From assembly GCA_021286765.1 (NCBI GenBank), contig JAJTBS010000001.1, forward strand, positions 744,001 through 808,000: a stretch of 64,000 nucleotides of DNA, in the 5' to 3' direction. The notes below the pieces were generated by a model. The model was not told where the DNA came from, ran no database searches, and saw nothing but the letters and a program-made list of their open reading frames with translations. The DNA is from Holophagaceae bacterium. Lineage in GTDB: Bacteria; Acidobacteriota; Holophagae; Holophagales; Holophagaceae. The translations under genes were made by a program, and so were the position numbers. Positions 27,000 through 35,271 of the stretch are shown piece after piece. Every line of letters starts with the position of its first letter. Within the stretch, counting starts at the first letter, position 1.

Positions 27000-27722
27000 T
27001 CAGTGCTGGTGCGGCAGCAGCCGCGAGCTGACGAGAAAGATCCCCACACCCGACAGCAGCGCGATCGTGCTGCGGAGACCTGAGACCTTCTGGACCTCGG
27101 GCAGCAGATCCGAGCTCGCCACGTAGAGCGCCAGGCCGGCCGTCAGGCCGAGGATCGGTCCCGTCGGCAGGTTGAGCAGGGATTGTCCGGCGGCACCCAG
27201 CAGGGCGGCCAGGGCCAGCGTGCCTGCCGCCAGCATGGCGCCCCGGTTCCCGAACCCGCGCACCAGGAAGATGGAGGCGATGGTGCCCCCCTCCGGGATG
27301 CGGTGGAAGAGGATGCCCAGGACCACCAGCGGTCCCAGGTTGCTGTGCGTCGACAGGGCCGCGGCGATGGCCACGCCGTCCATGAGGCTGTGCAGCGACA
27401 GGCCGACCAGGGCCAGCACGCCGCTGAGGGGCGAGCCATCGGTGTGGGTCTCCTCCCCGTAGTGGAAATGGAGCGTGATGCCGTGCTCCATGACGTGCAC
27501 CAGCAGGTAGCCCGCCAGCACCCAGTAGGCGTTGATCTCTCCGCCCTTGGCTTCCAGGCACTCGGGGATGATGCGGACCACGGTGACGGACAGCAGGTAG
27601 CCCGCCGCCACACCCGAAAGCAGGCGCATGAACTGCGCGCGTCCCTGGAGAAAGCGGACCACCCCCCAGCCACCCAGAAGGGTGGCCAGGGAGGCGAGGG
27701 ATGCAATCCAGAAGGTGGACAT
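27000..27722 (-). CDS. ZIP-family metal transporter
   Basis: A 240-residue membrane protein with about eight hydrophobic helices. The ZIP metal-site helices are present: HSLMDGVAIAAAL and LFHRIPEGGT. A His-containing loop (HFHYGEETHTDGS) lies between helices 3 and 4. It likely takes up zinc or another divalent cation; substrate is unknown. It lies between RNase E/G (6 bp upstream) and the LptD-family gene (7 bp downstream), probably as one transcript. Confidence 0.9.
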   Translation of the reverse strand: MSTFWIASLASLATLLGGWGVVRFLQGRAQFMRLLSGVAAGYLLSVTVVRIIPECLEAKGGEINAYWVLAGYLLVHVMEHGITLHFHYGEETHTDGSPLSGVLALVGLSLHSLMDGVAIAAALSTHSNLGPLVVLGILFHRIPEGGTIASIFLVRGFGNRGAMLAAGTLALAALLGAAGQSLLNLPTGPILGLTAGLALYVASSDLLPEVQKVSGLRSTIALLSGVGIFLVSSRLLPHQH

Positions 27723-27728
27723 CCGCGA

Positions 27729-29951
27729 CTACTCGGCTTTGGCCTTCTTCGCGCGGGTGGCCTTGGCCTTGGGAGCCGCCTCGGCGGCCTTCTCGGCCTT
27801 CTCCTTCTTCGCAGGCGCCTTGGCGGGGGCCTTGGCCTTCGGTGCGGCCTTCTTCTTCACCGGAGCCGCGGGCTCAGGCGTCGGCTCGGGCGCGGGAATG
27901 GGAGCGGGGGCCGCGACGGGTTCCGGGGCGGAGCTTACCTTGGCCCTGGGCGTGCGCTTGGGCTTGGGGGCCTCCGCCACCGCGGCCTCGGCGGCCTTGG
28001 GAGCCGCACCGATCCGGGGCCGGGGGCTCGGCGTCAGCAGGCTGGCAACCAGGTCCGGGGTGGCCTTCGGGGGCTCGGGCATGGGCTCGACGACGGCGGC
28101 CTTGGCCCCTTCCGGGACAGGAGACGAGGGGATGCCTTCGCCGCGATCCGCACCGCCCTTGCGGCGCCGCCGCCGGCGCTTGCGCTTGGTGCCGTCGCCC
28201 TTTGGTTCATCGGCCGTTTCCTCGGCGCCGTCTTCGGCATCCTCATCCTCGGGCTTGGCGCTCTCGAAGAGGGCGCGGAGGCGCTCCCGCTCGTCGAGGG
28301 CGGCGCGCTGCAGGTCGCGGCGGTCGTATTTGAAGGCTTCCTTCTTCGCATCCTTCGGGCCATCGCCGTGGACACCCAGGGCCTTCTCGAAGGAGATGGG
28401 GCTATCGCCGCCCAGGACCACGGTCTCGTCCTCGGGCGCGCCCTTCTCTCGGTGCGGCTTCGGAGCGGGCTTCTCGACCGGAGCCTCCTCGGCCCGCTCG
28501 ATCTCAGCGGACATCTCGCCGTAGCTCATGGACCAATCCGCCTGGATGAGGATCTTGGCGTCGCTCTCCTCCTCCATCTGCGTCAGGTCGCTGCGCTTCT
28601 CGTTCAGCACGGCGGCGGCGATGGCCGGGGCTAGCTTCACGCGGATCTCGCCGATGCCGCCCTTGGCCAGGATCCCGTGCAGTTTGCGCACCACGGAAAG
28701 CGCCATGGCCTCGATGGTCTTCACCTTGCCCGTGCCCGCGCAGGTGGGGCAGGATTCGTGGTTCACGTGCTGGAGGCTGGGCCTGATGCGCTGGCGGGTC
28801 ATGACCAGCACGCCGAAGCGGTTGATCTTCCCCACTTCCATGCGGGCCTTGTCCGCCTTGAGGCAGTCCACCAGCTTGTCCTGCACGGCACGGATATGGG
28901 ACTCGCGCTTCATGTCGATGAAGTCGATGGCGATGAGGCCGGCGAGGTCGCGCAGCCGCAGCTGCCGGGCCACTTCCTCGGCGGCTTCCATGTTGGTCTT
29001 GAAGGCCATGTCCTCCACGCCATCGCCGGAGGTCTTGCCGCTGTTGACGTCGATGGCCACCAGGGCCTCGGTCTGGTCCAGCACCAGGGCGCCACCGCTG
29101 GGCAGGCCCACCTTGCGGCCGTAGACGCGGTCGATCTGCTCTTCCAGCTGATGCCGGGAGAACAGCGGCTTTTTGCCTGTGTAGTGTTTCAGCACGTCCA
29201 GGTACTGCGGCATGGTGCGCTTGAAGAAGGACTGGGCCGCCCGGAAGGTGTCCTCGTCGTCGATCTGCACCTCCTCGACATCGGCCGTGAACGTGTCGCG
29301 CAGCGTGCGGGTGACGACATCATCCTCCTGCCAGACGAGGCCCACGCCGTGGCGGTGCCTGTAGCGGTTCAGCACCTCCTTGTAGGTGTCCAGGAGGTAC
29401 TCCAGGTCGCGCTGGAAGTCCTCCTTGGTGACGCCCAGGCTGGCCGTGCGGACGATGACACCGATGTCCTCGGGGATCTCGAGGGTGTCGATGAGCTGCT
29501 TGAAGTGGCGGCGCTCCTCCGTGGCCTCGATCTTCCGGCTGATGCCGTTCACGGGATTGCCGGGGGTGATCACCAGGTAGCGGCCCGCCAGGCTCACCTG
29601 GCCGGTCATCATGGCGCCCTTGGAGCCCAGTTCCTCGCGCACGGCCTGCACCAGGATCTCCTGGTCGCGCTGAAGGACGTCCTGGATGCGGGCCCGGCGG
29701 CCATCGCCGCTCAGATCCCGGGGCAGCTCGCCCAGGGGCAGGAAGCCGTTCTTCTGGCCGCCGAAGTGGACGAAGGCCGCCTGCAGGCTGGTATCCACGC
29801 GGACCACCCGGGCCTTGTAGAGGTTCCCCTTGATCTTCTCGTTGTGCAGGAATTCGACGTCGTAATCAAACAGCAGGCCGTCGACCAGGGTCGCCACGCG
29901 GATCTCTTCGGGATCCGTGGCATTGATCATCATGGTTTTCTTGGGGCTCAA
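27729..29951 (-). CDS. rne: Ribonuclease E/G family
   Basis: A 740-residue endoribonuclease for mRNA turnover and rRNA processing. N-terminal S1/RNase-H-like part (GNLYKARVVRVDTSLQAAFVHFG), catalytic Asp regions (ALVAIDVNSGKTSG and LIAIDFIDMKRE), and the Zn-link CPTCAGTGK. The last ~200 residues are low-complexity Pro/Ala/Lys with Arg clusters (KRKRRRRRRKGG) and resemble the RNase E degradosome scaffold rather than short RNase G. The start is the TTG at 29951, with GAGGAG five nt before it; an ATG six codons in (29933) is possible but has no ribosome site at the right distance. Confidence 0.93.
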   Translation of the reverse strand: MSPKKTMMINATDPEEIRVATLVDGLLFDYDVEFLHNEKIKGNLYKARVVRVDTSLQAAFVHFGGQKNGFLPLGELPRDLSGDGRRARIQDVLQRDQEILVQAVREELGSKGAMMTGQVSLAGRYLVITPGNPVNGISRKIEATEERRHFKQLIDTLEIPEDIGVIVRTASLGVTKEDFQRDLEYLLDTYKEVLNRYRHRHGVGLVWQEDDVVTRTLRDTFTADVEEVQIDDEDTFRAAQSFFKRTMPQYLDVLKHYTGKKPLFSRHQLEEQIDRVYGRKVGLPSGGALVLDQTEALVAIDVNSGKTSGDGVEDMAFKTNMEAAEEVARQLRLRDLAGLIAIDFIDMKRESHIRAVQDKLVDCLKADKARMEVGKINRFGVLVMTRQRIRPSLQHVNHESCPTCAGTGKVKTIEAMALSVVRKLHGILAKGGIGEIRVKLAPAIAAAVLNEKRSDLTQMEEESDAKILIQADWSMSYGEMSAEIERAEEAPVEKPAPKPHREKGAPEDETVVLGGDSPISFEKALGVHGDGPKDAKKEAFKYDRRDLQRAALDERERLRALFESAKPEDEDAEDGAEETADEPKGDGTKRKRRRRRRKGGADRGEGIPSSPVPEGAKAAVVEPMPEPPKATPDLVASLLTPSPRPRIGAAPKAAEAAVAEAPKPKRTPRAKVSSAPEPVAAPAPIPAPEPTPEPAAPVKKKAAPKAKAPAKAPAKKEKAEKAAEAAPKAKATRAKKAKAE

Positions 29952-30278
29952 GGAGGCTCCTCTGGGGGCCCAGGGTCCTGGCTGCGGCTTACGCCCGGCA
30001 GGCTCAGCGGCCTTGGGTGTGGTGATGGATTTGGGATGGTGGATCGGGAAACCGAAGGGGGCCCTGCCCTGACTTCGGCCACCCGTAGGAAAAAACAGGA
30101 TGGTCGCGATCCCCGTGCGCGGGCGGTGCCTCGATCAGCACGCAGGATCTCCAAGCATTAAACCCACTTATTTGTTCGAAGGCAAGCTGGTTCGGGAATG
30201 AAGTTACAGGGATGTCACGGGCTGTAACAGGGGGATTCACCCCGGGAACCCAGAATCAAGGCTACTTAGGAGGCATCC
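29952..30278. other. Intergenic region between rne and pstS (327 bp)
   Basis: No gene is recognisable. Short open frames on the minus strand have no ribosome site or family resemblance. The rne-proximal part is GC-rich and probably the rne leader. From about 30155 it becomes more AT-rich and carries the Pho-box-like repeats listed separately. An AGGAGG ribosome site (30269-30274) ends it. Confidence 0.6.
30203..30231 (+). promoter_or_regulatory. Candidate Pho box upstream of pstS
   Basis: Three degenerate tandem units, TTACAGGG (30204-30211), TGTCACGGG (30213-30221) and TGTAACAGGG (30223-30232), place their AC steps 11 and 10 bp apart, about one helical turn, as in PhoB sites. GTTACAG and CTGTAAC also form an inverted repeat across the set. 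Position before the pst operon fits PhoB control, but the sequence is not the E. coli consensus and no well-placed -10 is evident. Confidence 0.45.
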
Positions 30279-31127
30279 ATGAGGATCCGATTCCTGGCCC
30301 AGACCGTTCTGGCCACCCTGCTGTCCGCCCTGGCCGCCCAGGCCCAGACCGTGACCGTCATGGGCTCCACCGCGCTGGGCCCGATCCTGAAGAAGGCGGC
30401 CGAAGAGTACATGAAGGCCAACCCGGGCGTCCAGATCGCCGTCAGCGGCGGCGGCTCCATGACCGGCCTGAATCAGGTGGTCAGCGGGGGGTGCCACATC
30501 GGGATCTCCGATGTCTTCGCCACCCCGGACCAGGAGAAGGCCGGGCTCAAGAACCACAACATCGTCGTCCAGCCCTTCACCCTCATCGCGCACCCCGGCG
30601 CAGGCGTGAAGACCCTCAGCGCCCAGCAGGCCGAGCAGGTCTTCACGGGCAAGATCGGCAACTGGAAGGACGTGGGCGGCCGCGACCAGAAGATCGTCCG
30701 GGTGATTCGTCCAGAATCCTCGGGCACCCGCGCCGTGCAGAAAAAGGAGATCCTCCACGGCCAGGAATTCACCAAGGATGTGCTCATCCAGGACTCCACG
30801 GGAGCGGTGGTCACTGCCGTGGCCACCACGCCCGGGGCGGTGTCCTTCGTGGAGCTGGAACACCTGGAGAAGAACCGGGCCCGCGTCGCGGGCATCGCCT
30901 ACAACGGGGTGGAATGCAGCAATGAGGCCGTGAAGTCCGGCAAGTATCCGGTCTTCTCCTACGGCCATGCCTACACCAACCCGGCCAAGCTGACGGATCC
31001 CAAGGTCAAGCAGGCCGTGGAGGCCTTCCTGGCCTTCGTCCTGAGTCCCGCGTTCCAGCAGACCTCCGTCCTCAAGGCCGGCTACCTGCCCGTGGACTAC
31101 GTCAAGTCGCTGAAGACCCAGCTCTGA
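30279..31127 (+). CDS. pstS: Phosphate ABC transporter, substrate-binding protein
   Basis: A 282-residue periplasmic binding protein for the high-affinity Pst system. Signal peptide about 1-22 (LAQTVLATLLSALAAQAQ). Phosphate-site motifs: VMGSTALGPIL, SGGGSMTGLNQVVSG, IGISDVFA and RPESSGTR. An AGGAGG site lies 6 nt before the ATG. It is first gene of a six-gene phosphate operon and is followed by a strong hairpin before pstC, which would let it be made in excess over the permease. Confidence 0.95.
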   Translation: MRIRFLAQTVLATLLSALAAQAQTVTVMGSTALGPILKKAAEEYMKANPGVQIAVSGGGSMTGLNQVVSGGCHIGISDVFATPDQEKAGLKNHNIVVQPFTLIAHPGAGVKTLSAQQAEQVFTGKIGNWKDVGGRDQKIVRVIRPESSGTRAVQKKEILHGQEFTKDVLIQDSTGAVVTAVATTPGAVSFVELEHLEKNRARVAGIAYNGVECSNEAVKSGKYPVFSYGHAYTNPAKLTDPKVKQAVEAFLAFVLSPAFQQTSVLKAGYLPVDYVKSLKTQL

Positions 31128-31147
31128 TCCACGCATGGAGCCGCATC

Positions 31148-31176
31148 GCCACCCGGTGGCCCACCCACCGGGTGGC
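31148..31176 (+). other. Intercistronic hairpin between pstS and pstC
   Basis: A perfect 12-bp inverted repeat, GCCACCCGGTGG and CCACCGGGTGGC, with a 5-nt loop (CCCAC). No T-run follows, so it is more likely an mRNA-stabilising or attenuating stem than a full terminator. Such stems are known between binding-protein and permease genes, where they raise the binding-protein level. Confidence 0.75.
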
Positions 31177-31194
31177 TTGCAGAAAGCCCGAGCC

Positions 31195-32226
31195 ATGAAC
31201 CAGCCCTCCGACAGCATCCTCGGCGACCCCCTGTCCATCGCGGTCCTGCCTGCCTCGACCCAGGTCAAGCCCGGTCCGTCCGATTTCCGGTTGAGCCGCC
31301 TGCACCGGCTTGCCGACCGCTGGAGCCACCTGCTCTTCCTGGGCTGCAGCCTCCTCGTGGTGGCGCTCATTGCCGGCATCCTCGTCTTCCTGTCATCCAA
31401 GGGGCTTGCGGCCTTCCTCCCGCTTTCCGGCAATACCGGCCGCACCCTGGGCTTCAGTGAGGTTTTCCTGTCCGCTGATTGGGCGCCCTCCAATGACCAC
31501 TACGGCATCCTGCCCTTCATCGGGGGCTCCCTGACCGTAACAGGGCTCGCTCTATTGCTGGCCGCGCCAACGGGCATCCTGACCGGCGTCTTCATCGCGA
31601 AGCTCGCACCCTCTTGGATGCGGACCCTCATGCGGCAGGTCATGGATCTGCTGGTGGGCATTCCTTCGGTGGTCTACGGGATCTTCGGCCTGACCGTGAT
31701 GCTGCCCGTCATCAGCCGGACCTGGCTCAAGGACGCTCCCGCCTCGGGTTTCGCCGTCTCGGCCATGATCCTGGCCGTGATGATCGTGCCGACCATCGTG
31801 AGCCTGTCGACGGATGCCTTCGAATCCCTGCCTCAGAACCTCGATGAGGGGGCCCAGGCCCTGGGGGCCAGCCGCTGGCAGGCGATTGCCAGCGTCCTGA
31901 TCCCGGCGGCCGGCCCACGCCTCATCACGGCTGCGGTGCTGGGCCTCGGGCGGGCCATCGGCGAAGCCATGGCCGTCCAGATGGTCATCGGGAACAATCC
32001 CCAGTGGATCGCCCTTATGCGGGAATCCACCGATCGGGCCCCCTTCCTCCGCGCCCTCTTCACGCCGGCCGCGACCCTGACCACGGAACTGGTCCAGGAA
32101 CTGCCCAACACGCCCGCCGGGTCCACCTGGAACAACGTGCTGTTCGCCATGGGCCTGATGCTCTACCTGCTCACGATGCTCCTGATCCTCGCCACCCGGC
32201 GGCTGGGGCGGGGGGCGGAGGCCTGA
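31195..32226 (+). CDS. pstC: Phosphate ABC transporter permease PstC
   Basis: A 343-residue inner-membrane permease. After ~50 cytoplasmic residues comes the first helix (LLFLGCSLLVVALIAGILVFLSS, split here over quoted range), then a periplasmic loop (GFSEVFLSADWAPSNDHYG) and five more helices with the coupling EAA-like loop LDEGAQALGASRWQAI. The ATG at 31195 is preferred over one at 31135 because the longer frame would run through the intercistronic hairpin and add a non-conserved leader. Its stop overlaps pstA's start by 1 nt (TGATG). Confidence 0.93.
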   Translation: MNQPSDSILGDPLSIAVLPASTQVKPGPSDFRLSRLHRLADRWSHLLFLGCSLLVVALIAGILVFLSSKGLAAFLPLSGNTGRTLGFSEVFLSADWAPSNDHYGILPFIGGSLTVTGLALLLAAPTGILTGVFIAKLAPSWMRTLMRQVMDLLVGIPSVVYGIFGLTVMLPVISRTWLKDAPASGFAVSAMILAVMIVPTIVSLSTDAFESLPQNLDEGAQALGASRWQAIASVLIPAAGPRLITAAVLGLGRAIGEAMAVQMVIGNNPQWIALMRESTDRAPFLRALFTPAATLTTELVQELPNTPAGSTWNNVLFAMGLMLYLLTMLLILATRRLGRGAEA

Positions 32227-33104
32227 TGCAGACCCGTCCCGTTCTCCGCTCCTCCACCACCGCCAAGGTGGTCGATCGCCTCATGCTCGGGCTGCTCTGG
32301 ACCCTCGCCCTAGGATTCATCGCAGTCCTGCTGCTCTTCGTGGGAGCGATCCTGAAGCAGGGCTGGCCCGTCCTGAACCTGGGCTTTCTGACCAGGATGC
32401 CGGAGACCCTTGAAGCGGGCGGCGGGATCAAGCCCCAGCTCTTCAACTCCATCTACCTCGTCGTCCTGTCCCTGGGCCTGTCCCTTCCGGTGGGCCTGGG
32501 GGCGGGCATCTACATGTCCGAATATGCAGGCAGGGGAAGGGCCCTCCGGTTCTTCCGCCTCTGCATCGAAACCCTGGCGGCCACGCCATCCATCGTCCTC
32601 GCCCTGTTCGGCATGATCCTCTTCGTCCAGACCATGGGCTGGAGCTTCTCCATCCGGTCTGGCGCCCTCACCCTGGCCCTCCTCAACATCCCCGTCATCA
32701 CCCGCGTCACGGAACTGAGCCTGCTCGCGGTCCCCCGGGATTTGAAGGAGGCCAGCTACGGCCTGGGCGCCACCAAGCTCCAGACCATCCTCAAAGTGTC
32801 CCTGCCCTACGCTGCGACGGGCATACTCACCGGCCTGGTGCTCACCGCCGGACGCGCCTTCGGAGAGAGCGCCATCCTCGTCTTCACTGCCGGAACCAAC
32901 GTCAGCGCCCAGTTCCCGGATTTCCGGTGGACGGTTCCCGGCGAGACCCTTTCCGTGCATCTCTGGTACGTCACCTCCGACGGTACCCTGCCCGATGCCC
33001 GCGAGATTGCCGCGGGCACCGCGGCCGTGATGATCCTCGCCCTGCTGATCCTGAACCTGCTGGTCCGCTTCCTGGACCGCGCCATCCGACGGCGGACCCG
33101 CTGA
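32226..33104 (+). CDS. pstA: Phosphate ABC transporter permease PstA
   Basis: A 292-residue partner permease: hydrophobic helices from about residue 20 ([20 protein letters not shown]), [36 protein letters not shown], and the coupling loop [15 protein letters not shown]. The helix [10 protein letters not shown]-like segment ([12 protein letters not shown]) is typical of PstA. Start and stop both overlap neighbours by 1 nt (TGATG), so pstC, pstA and pstB are translated as a chain. Confidence 0.94.
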   Translation: MQTRPVLRSSTTAKVVDRLMLGLLWTLALGFIAVLLLFVGAILKQGWPVLNLGFLTRMPETLEAGGGIKPQLFNSIYLVVLSLGLSLPVGLGAGIYMSEYAGRGRALRFFRLCIETLAATPSIVLALFGMILFVQTMGWSFSIRSGALTLALLNIPVITRVTELSLLAVPRDLKEASYGLGATKLQTILKVSLPYAATGILTGLVLTAGRAFGESAILVFTAGTNVSAQFPDFRWTVPGETLSVHLWYVTSDGTLPDAREIAAGTAAVMILALLILNLLVRFLDRAIRRRTR

Positions 33105-33886
33105 TGCTGAACCCAAAAACACCCGAAACCAAGCCCGTCAAGCTGTCCGTGAAAGACATGCACTTCAGCTACGGCGAAAAAAAGGTGCTGGATGGGCTCT
33201 CCCTGGACATCCATGCCGAGCGCGTCACCGCCATCATCGGCCCCAGCGGCTGCGGGAAGAGCACCTTCCTCAAGTGCTTCAACCGCATCCACGAAGTGGC
33301 CAGCGAGGTGAAGGTCGGCGGTGACATGCAGATCGACGGCATCGACATCTACCGCGGGGGCATCGATGTGGTGGACCTGCGCCGGCGCATCGGCATGGTC
33401 TTCCAGAAGCCCAACCCCTTCCCCAAGTCGATCTACGAGAACGTGGCCTACGGACCGAGGTTGTTCGGCGTGAAGGACCGGGCCGCGCTCGACGAACTGG
33501 TGGAAGACGCCCTCAGGAAGGCGGCCCTCTGGGACGAGGTGAAGGACCGCCTCAAGGAGAGCGCCACGGGCATGAGCGGCGGCCAGCAGCAGCGCCTCTG
33601 CATCGCGCGAGCGTTGGCGGTGAGCCCCGAGGTTCTGCTGATGGACGAGCCGTGCTCGGCGCTGGATCCCATCGCCACCGCGAAGATCGAGGAGCTCATC
33701 ATCGAGCTCAAGGAGCACCTCACCATCGTCATCGTCACTCACAACATGCAGCAGGCGGCCCGCGTGAGCGACTACACGGCCCTGTTCTGGCTGGGGCGTC
33801 TGGTCGAGATGGACCTCACCGAGCGCATCTTCACCACGCCGAGGGAACGCATGACAGAAGACTACATCACGGGGAGGTTCGGCTGA
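33104..33886 (+). CDS. pstB: Phosphate ABC transporter ATP-binding protein
   Basis: A 260-residue ATPase energising phosphate import. Walker [11 protein letters not shown]-loop [20 protein letters not shown] (a PstB hallmark), signature [15 protein letters not shown], Walker [14 protein letters not shown] and switch His in IVTHNMQQA. It overlaps pstA and phoU by 1 nt each. In relatives the PstSCAB complex also senses phosphate and, with PhoU, restrains PhoR. Confidence 0.97.
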   Translation: MLNPKTPETKPVKLSVKDMHFSYGEKKVLDGLSLDIHAERVTAIIGPSGCGKSTFLKCFNRIHEVASEVKVGGDMQIDGIDIYRGGIDVVDLRRRIGMVFQKPNPFPKSIYENVAYGPRLFGVKDRAALDELVEDALRKAALWDEVKDRLKESATGMSGGQQQRLCIARALAVSPEVLLMDEPCSALDPIATAKIEELIIELKEHLTIVIVTHNMQQAARVSDYTALFWLGRLVEMDLTERIFTTPRERMTEDYITGRFG

Positions 33887-34551
33887 TGCGGCAGTTCGAC
33901 ACGGAACTGAAGGAACTCCGGGAGGGGATCATGACCATGGCGGGCATCGCCGAGGACATGATCGACCTGACCATCCAGGCCCATTCCGAGCGATCCGCCT
34001 CGAAGGCCGAGCAGGTCATGCAGCAGGATCGCCTGCTCGACGAGTGGGAACTCAGGCTGGACCAGGTGTGCATCGACCTCCTGGCCCTCCGGGCCCCGGC
34101 CGCCACGGACCTGCGGCGCATCGCCTCCAGCCTCAAGATCGTCCCGGAACTCGAGCGCATCGGCGACCACTGCTGCAACATCGCCCGCCGGGCAACCTAC
34201 GTGCACCCTCCGATCCTGTCCAGCGGCTCGCTGGAACGGCTCGGTCAAGAGACCCGGGCCATGGTGCGCCAGAGCGTGGACGCCTTCGTGGGCAACGACG
34301 CCGGACTGGCTCGGATGGTCATCCAGGCCGATGATTCGGTGGATGAGCTCTATGGCTCCATCTACCGGGAGCTGCTGCGCCTCATGATGTCCGACCCGCT
34401 CTGCATCGAGCGGGCCAGCCACCTCATCCTGGTCATCAAGAACTGGGAGCGCATCGCCGACCAGGCCACCAACATCGCCGAGGAGGTGCTGTTCATCCTG
34501 GAGGGACGCAGCGCCAAGCACACCTATCTCCAGGGCGATGCGGCAGAATAG
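33886..34551 (+). CDS. phoU: Phosphate signalling protein PhoU
   Basis: A 221-residue helical protein made of two three-helix repeats. The metal-binding PhoU motifs appear once in each half: ERIGDHCCNIA and ERIADQATNIAEEV. It links Pst transport to PhoR, keeping the Pho response off when phosphate is plentiful. It is translationally coupled to pstB (TGATG) and 9 bp upstream of phoB. Confidence 0.95.
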   Translation: MRQFDTELKELREGIMTMAGIAEDMIDLTIQAHSERSASKAEQVMQQDRLLDEWELRLDQVCIDLLALRAPAATDLRRIASSLKIVPELERIGDHCCNIARRATYVHPPILSSGSLERLGQETRAMVRQSVDAFVGNDAGLARMVIQADDSVDELYGSIYRELLRLMMSDPLCIERASHLILVIKNWERIADQATNIAEEVLFILEGRSAKHTYLQGDAAE

Positions 34552-34560
34552 GGACCAAAG

Positions 34561-35271
34561 GTGACCATGCCGCGCATCCTCCTCCTCGAAGACGACATCG
34601 AAATCCGGCTGGGCCTGGAACAGCACCTCCGCCGGGAGGGCTTCAGCCTCATTCCCGTCGGCACGGGCCGCGAGGCCCTACTGGCCCTCAATGCCGGCGG
34701 GCCCAAGCTCGATGCCGCCCTGCTGGACCTCAGTCTGCCCGACATGGACGGCCTGGACGTGCTCCGCGCCATCCGGACCCATGCGACCCTTCGCGGCCTG
34801 CCGGTGCTGCTCGTGACGGCCCGCAGCGAGGAGATCGACCGGGTGCTCGGCCTCGAACTCGGAGCTGACGACTACATCTCCAAGCCTTTTTCCGTGCGGG
34901 AGCTGGCCGCGCGCCTCCGGGCGATCCTGCGCAGATCCACCCCTTTCGAGGGCATGGAGCGGGCACCCCAGCTGTCCTTCGGCCCCATCACCGTGGACCT
35001 GGACATGCACGTCGCCCGGGTGGACGGTCAGCTGGTGGAGCTGACCCGGAGGGAATTCGAGCTGCTGGCGTATTTCCTGGCCAATCCCCGGCGTGTCCTG
35101 ACGCGGGAGAAGATCCTCCAGCAGGTGTGGGGCCTCGAGTACCTGGGCGAGAGCCGCACCATCGATGCCCATGTCCGCCGGGTCCGGGCCAAGATCGGCG
35201 AAGCGGCCGCGGAAGCCATCGAGACCGTGGTGGGCGTCGGCTACCGGCTGGGCGGACCCGCGGGGTCCTGA
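34561..35271 (+). CDS. phoB: Response regulator PhoB-like (OmpR family)
   Basis: A 236-residue regulator. Receiver domain 4-125 with acidic pocket LEDD, phospho-Asp in ALLDLSLPDMDG, Thr/Lys in VTARS and SKPF. Winged-helix domain about 140-232, with ELTRREFELLAYFLANPRRVLTR (first 20 residues quoted only in part), WGLEYLGESRTIDAHVRRVR. It should bind Pho-box repeats. The start is GTG at 34561 (AGGG 7 nt upstream); ATG at 34567 is an equally possible start two codons in. The last 31 bp overlap phoR on the opposite strand. Confidence 0.92.
   Translation: MTMPRILLLEDDIEIRLGLEQHLRREGFSLIPVGTGREALLALNAGGPKLDAALLDLSLPDMDGLDVLRAIRTHATLRGLPVLLVTARSEEIDRVLGLELGADDYISKPFSVRELAARLRAILRRSTPFEGMERAPQLSFGPITVDLDMHVARVDGQLVELTRREFELLAYFLANPRRVLTREKILQQVWGLEYLGESRTIDAHVRRVRAKIGEAAAEAIETVVGVGYRLGGPAGS

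Noticed and set aside
27140-27160. Zinc-responsive (Zur-type) site near the ZIP gene
   Set aside because: I looked for an AT-rich palindrome upstream of the ZIP gene but it is only 6 bp after rne and shows none.
30004-30240. Short minus-strand open frames in the rne-pstS gap
   Set aside because: No ribosome site, no recognisable product, and they cross the Pho-box-like repeats.
31135-31195. Upstream ATG as pstC start
   Set aside because: The extra 20 residues run through a perfect hairpin, are not conserved-looking, and there is no ribosome site before 31135.
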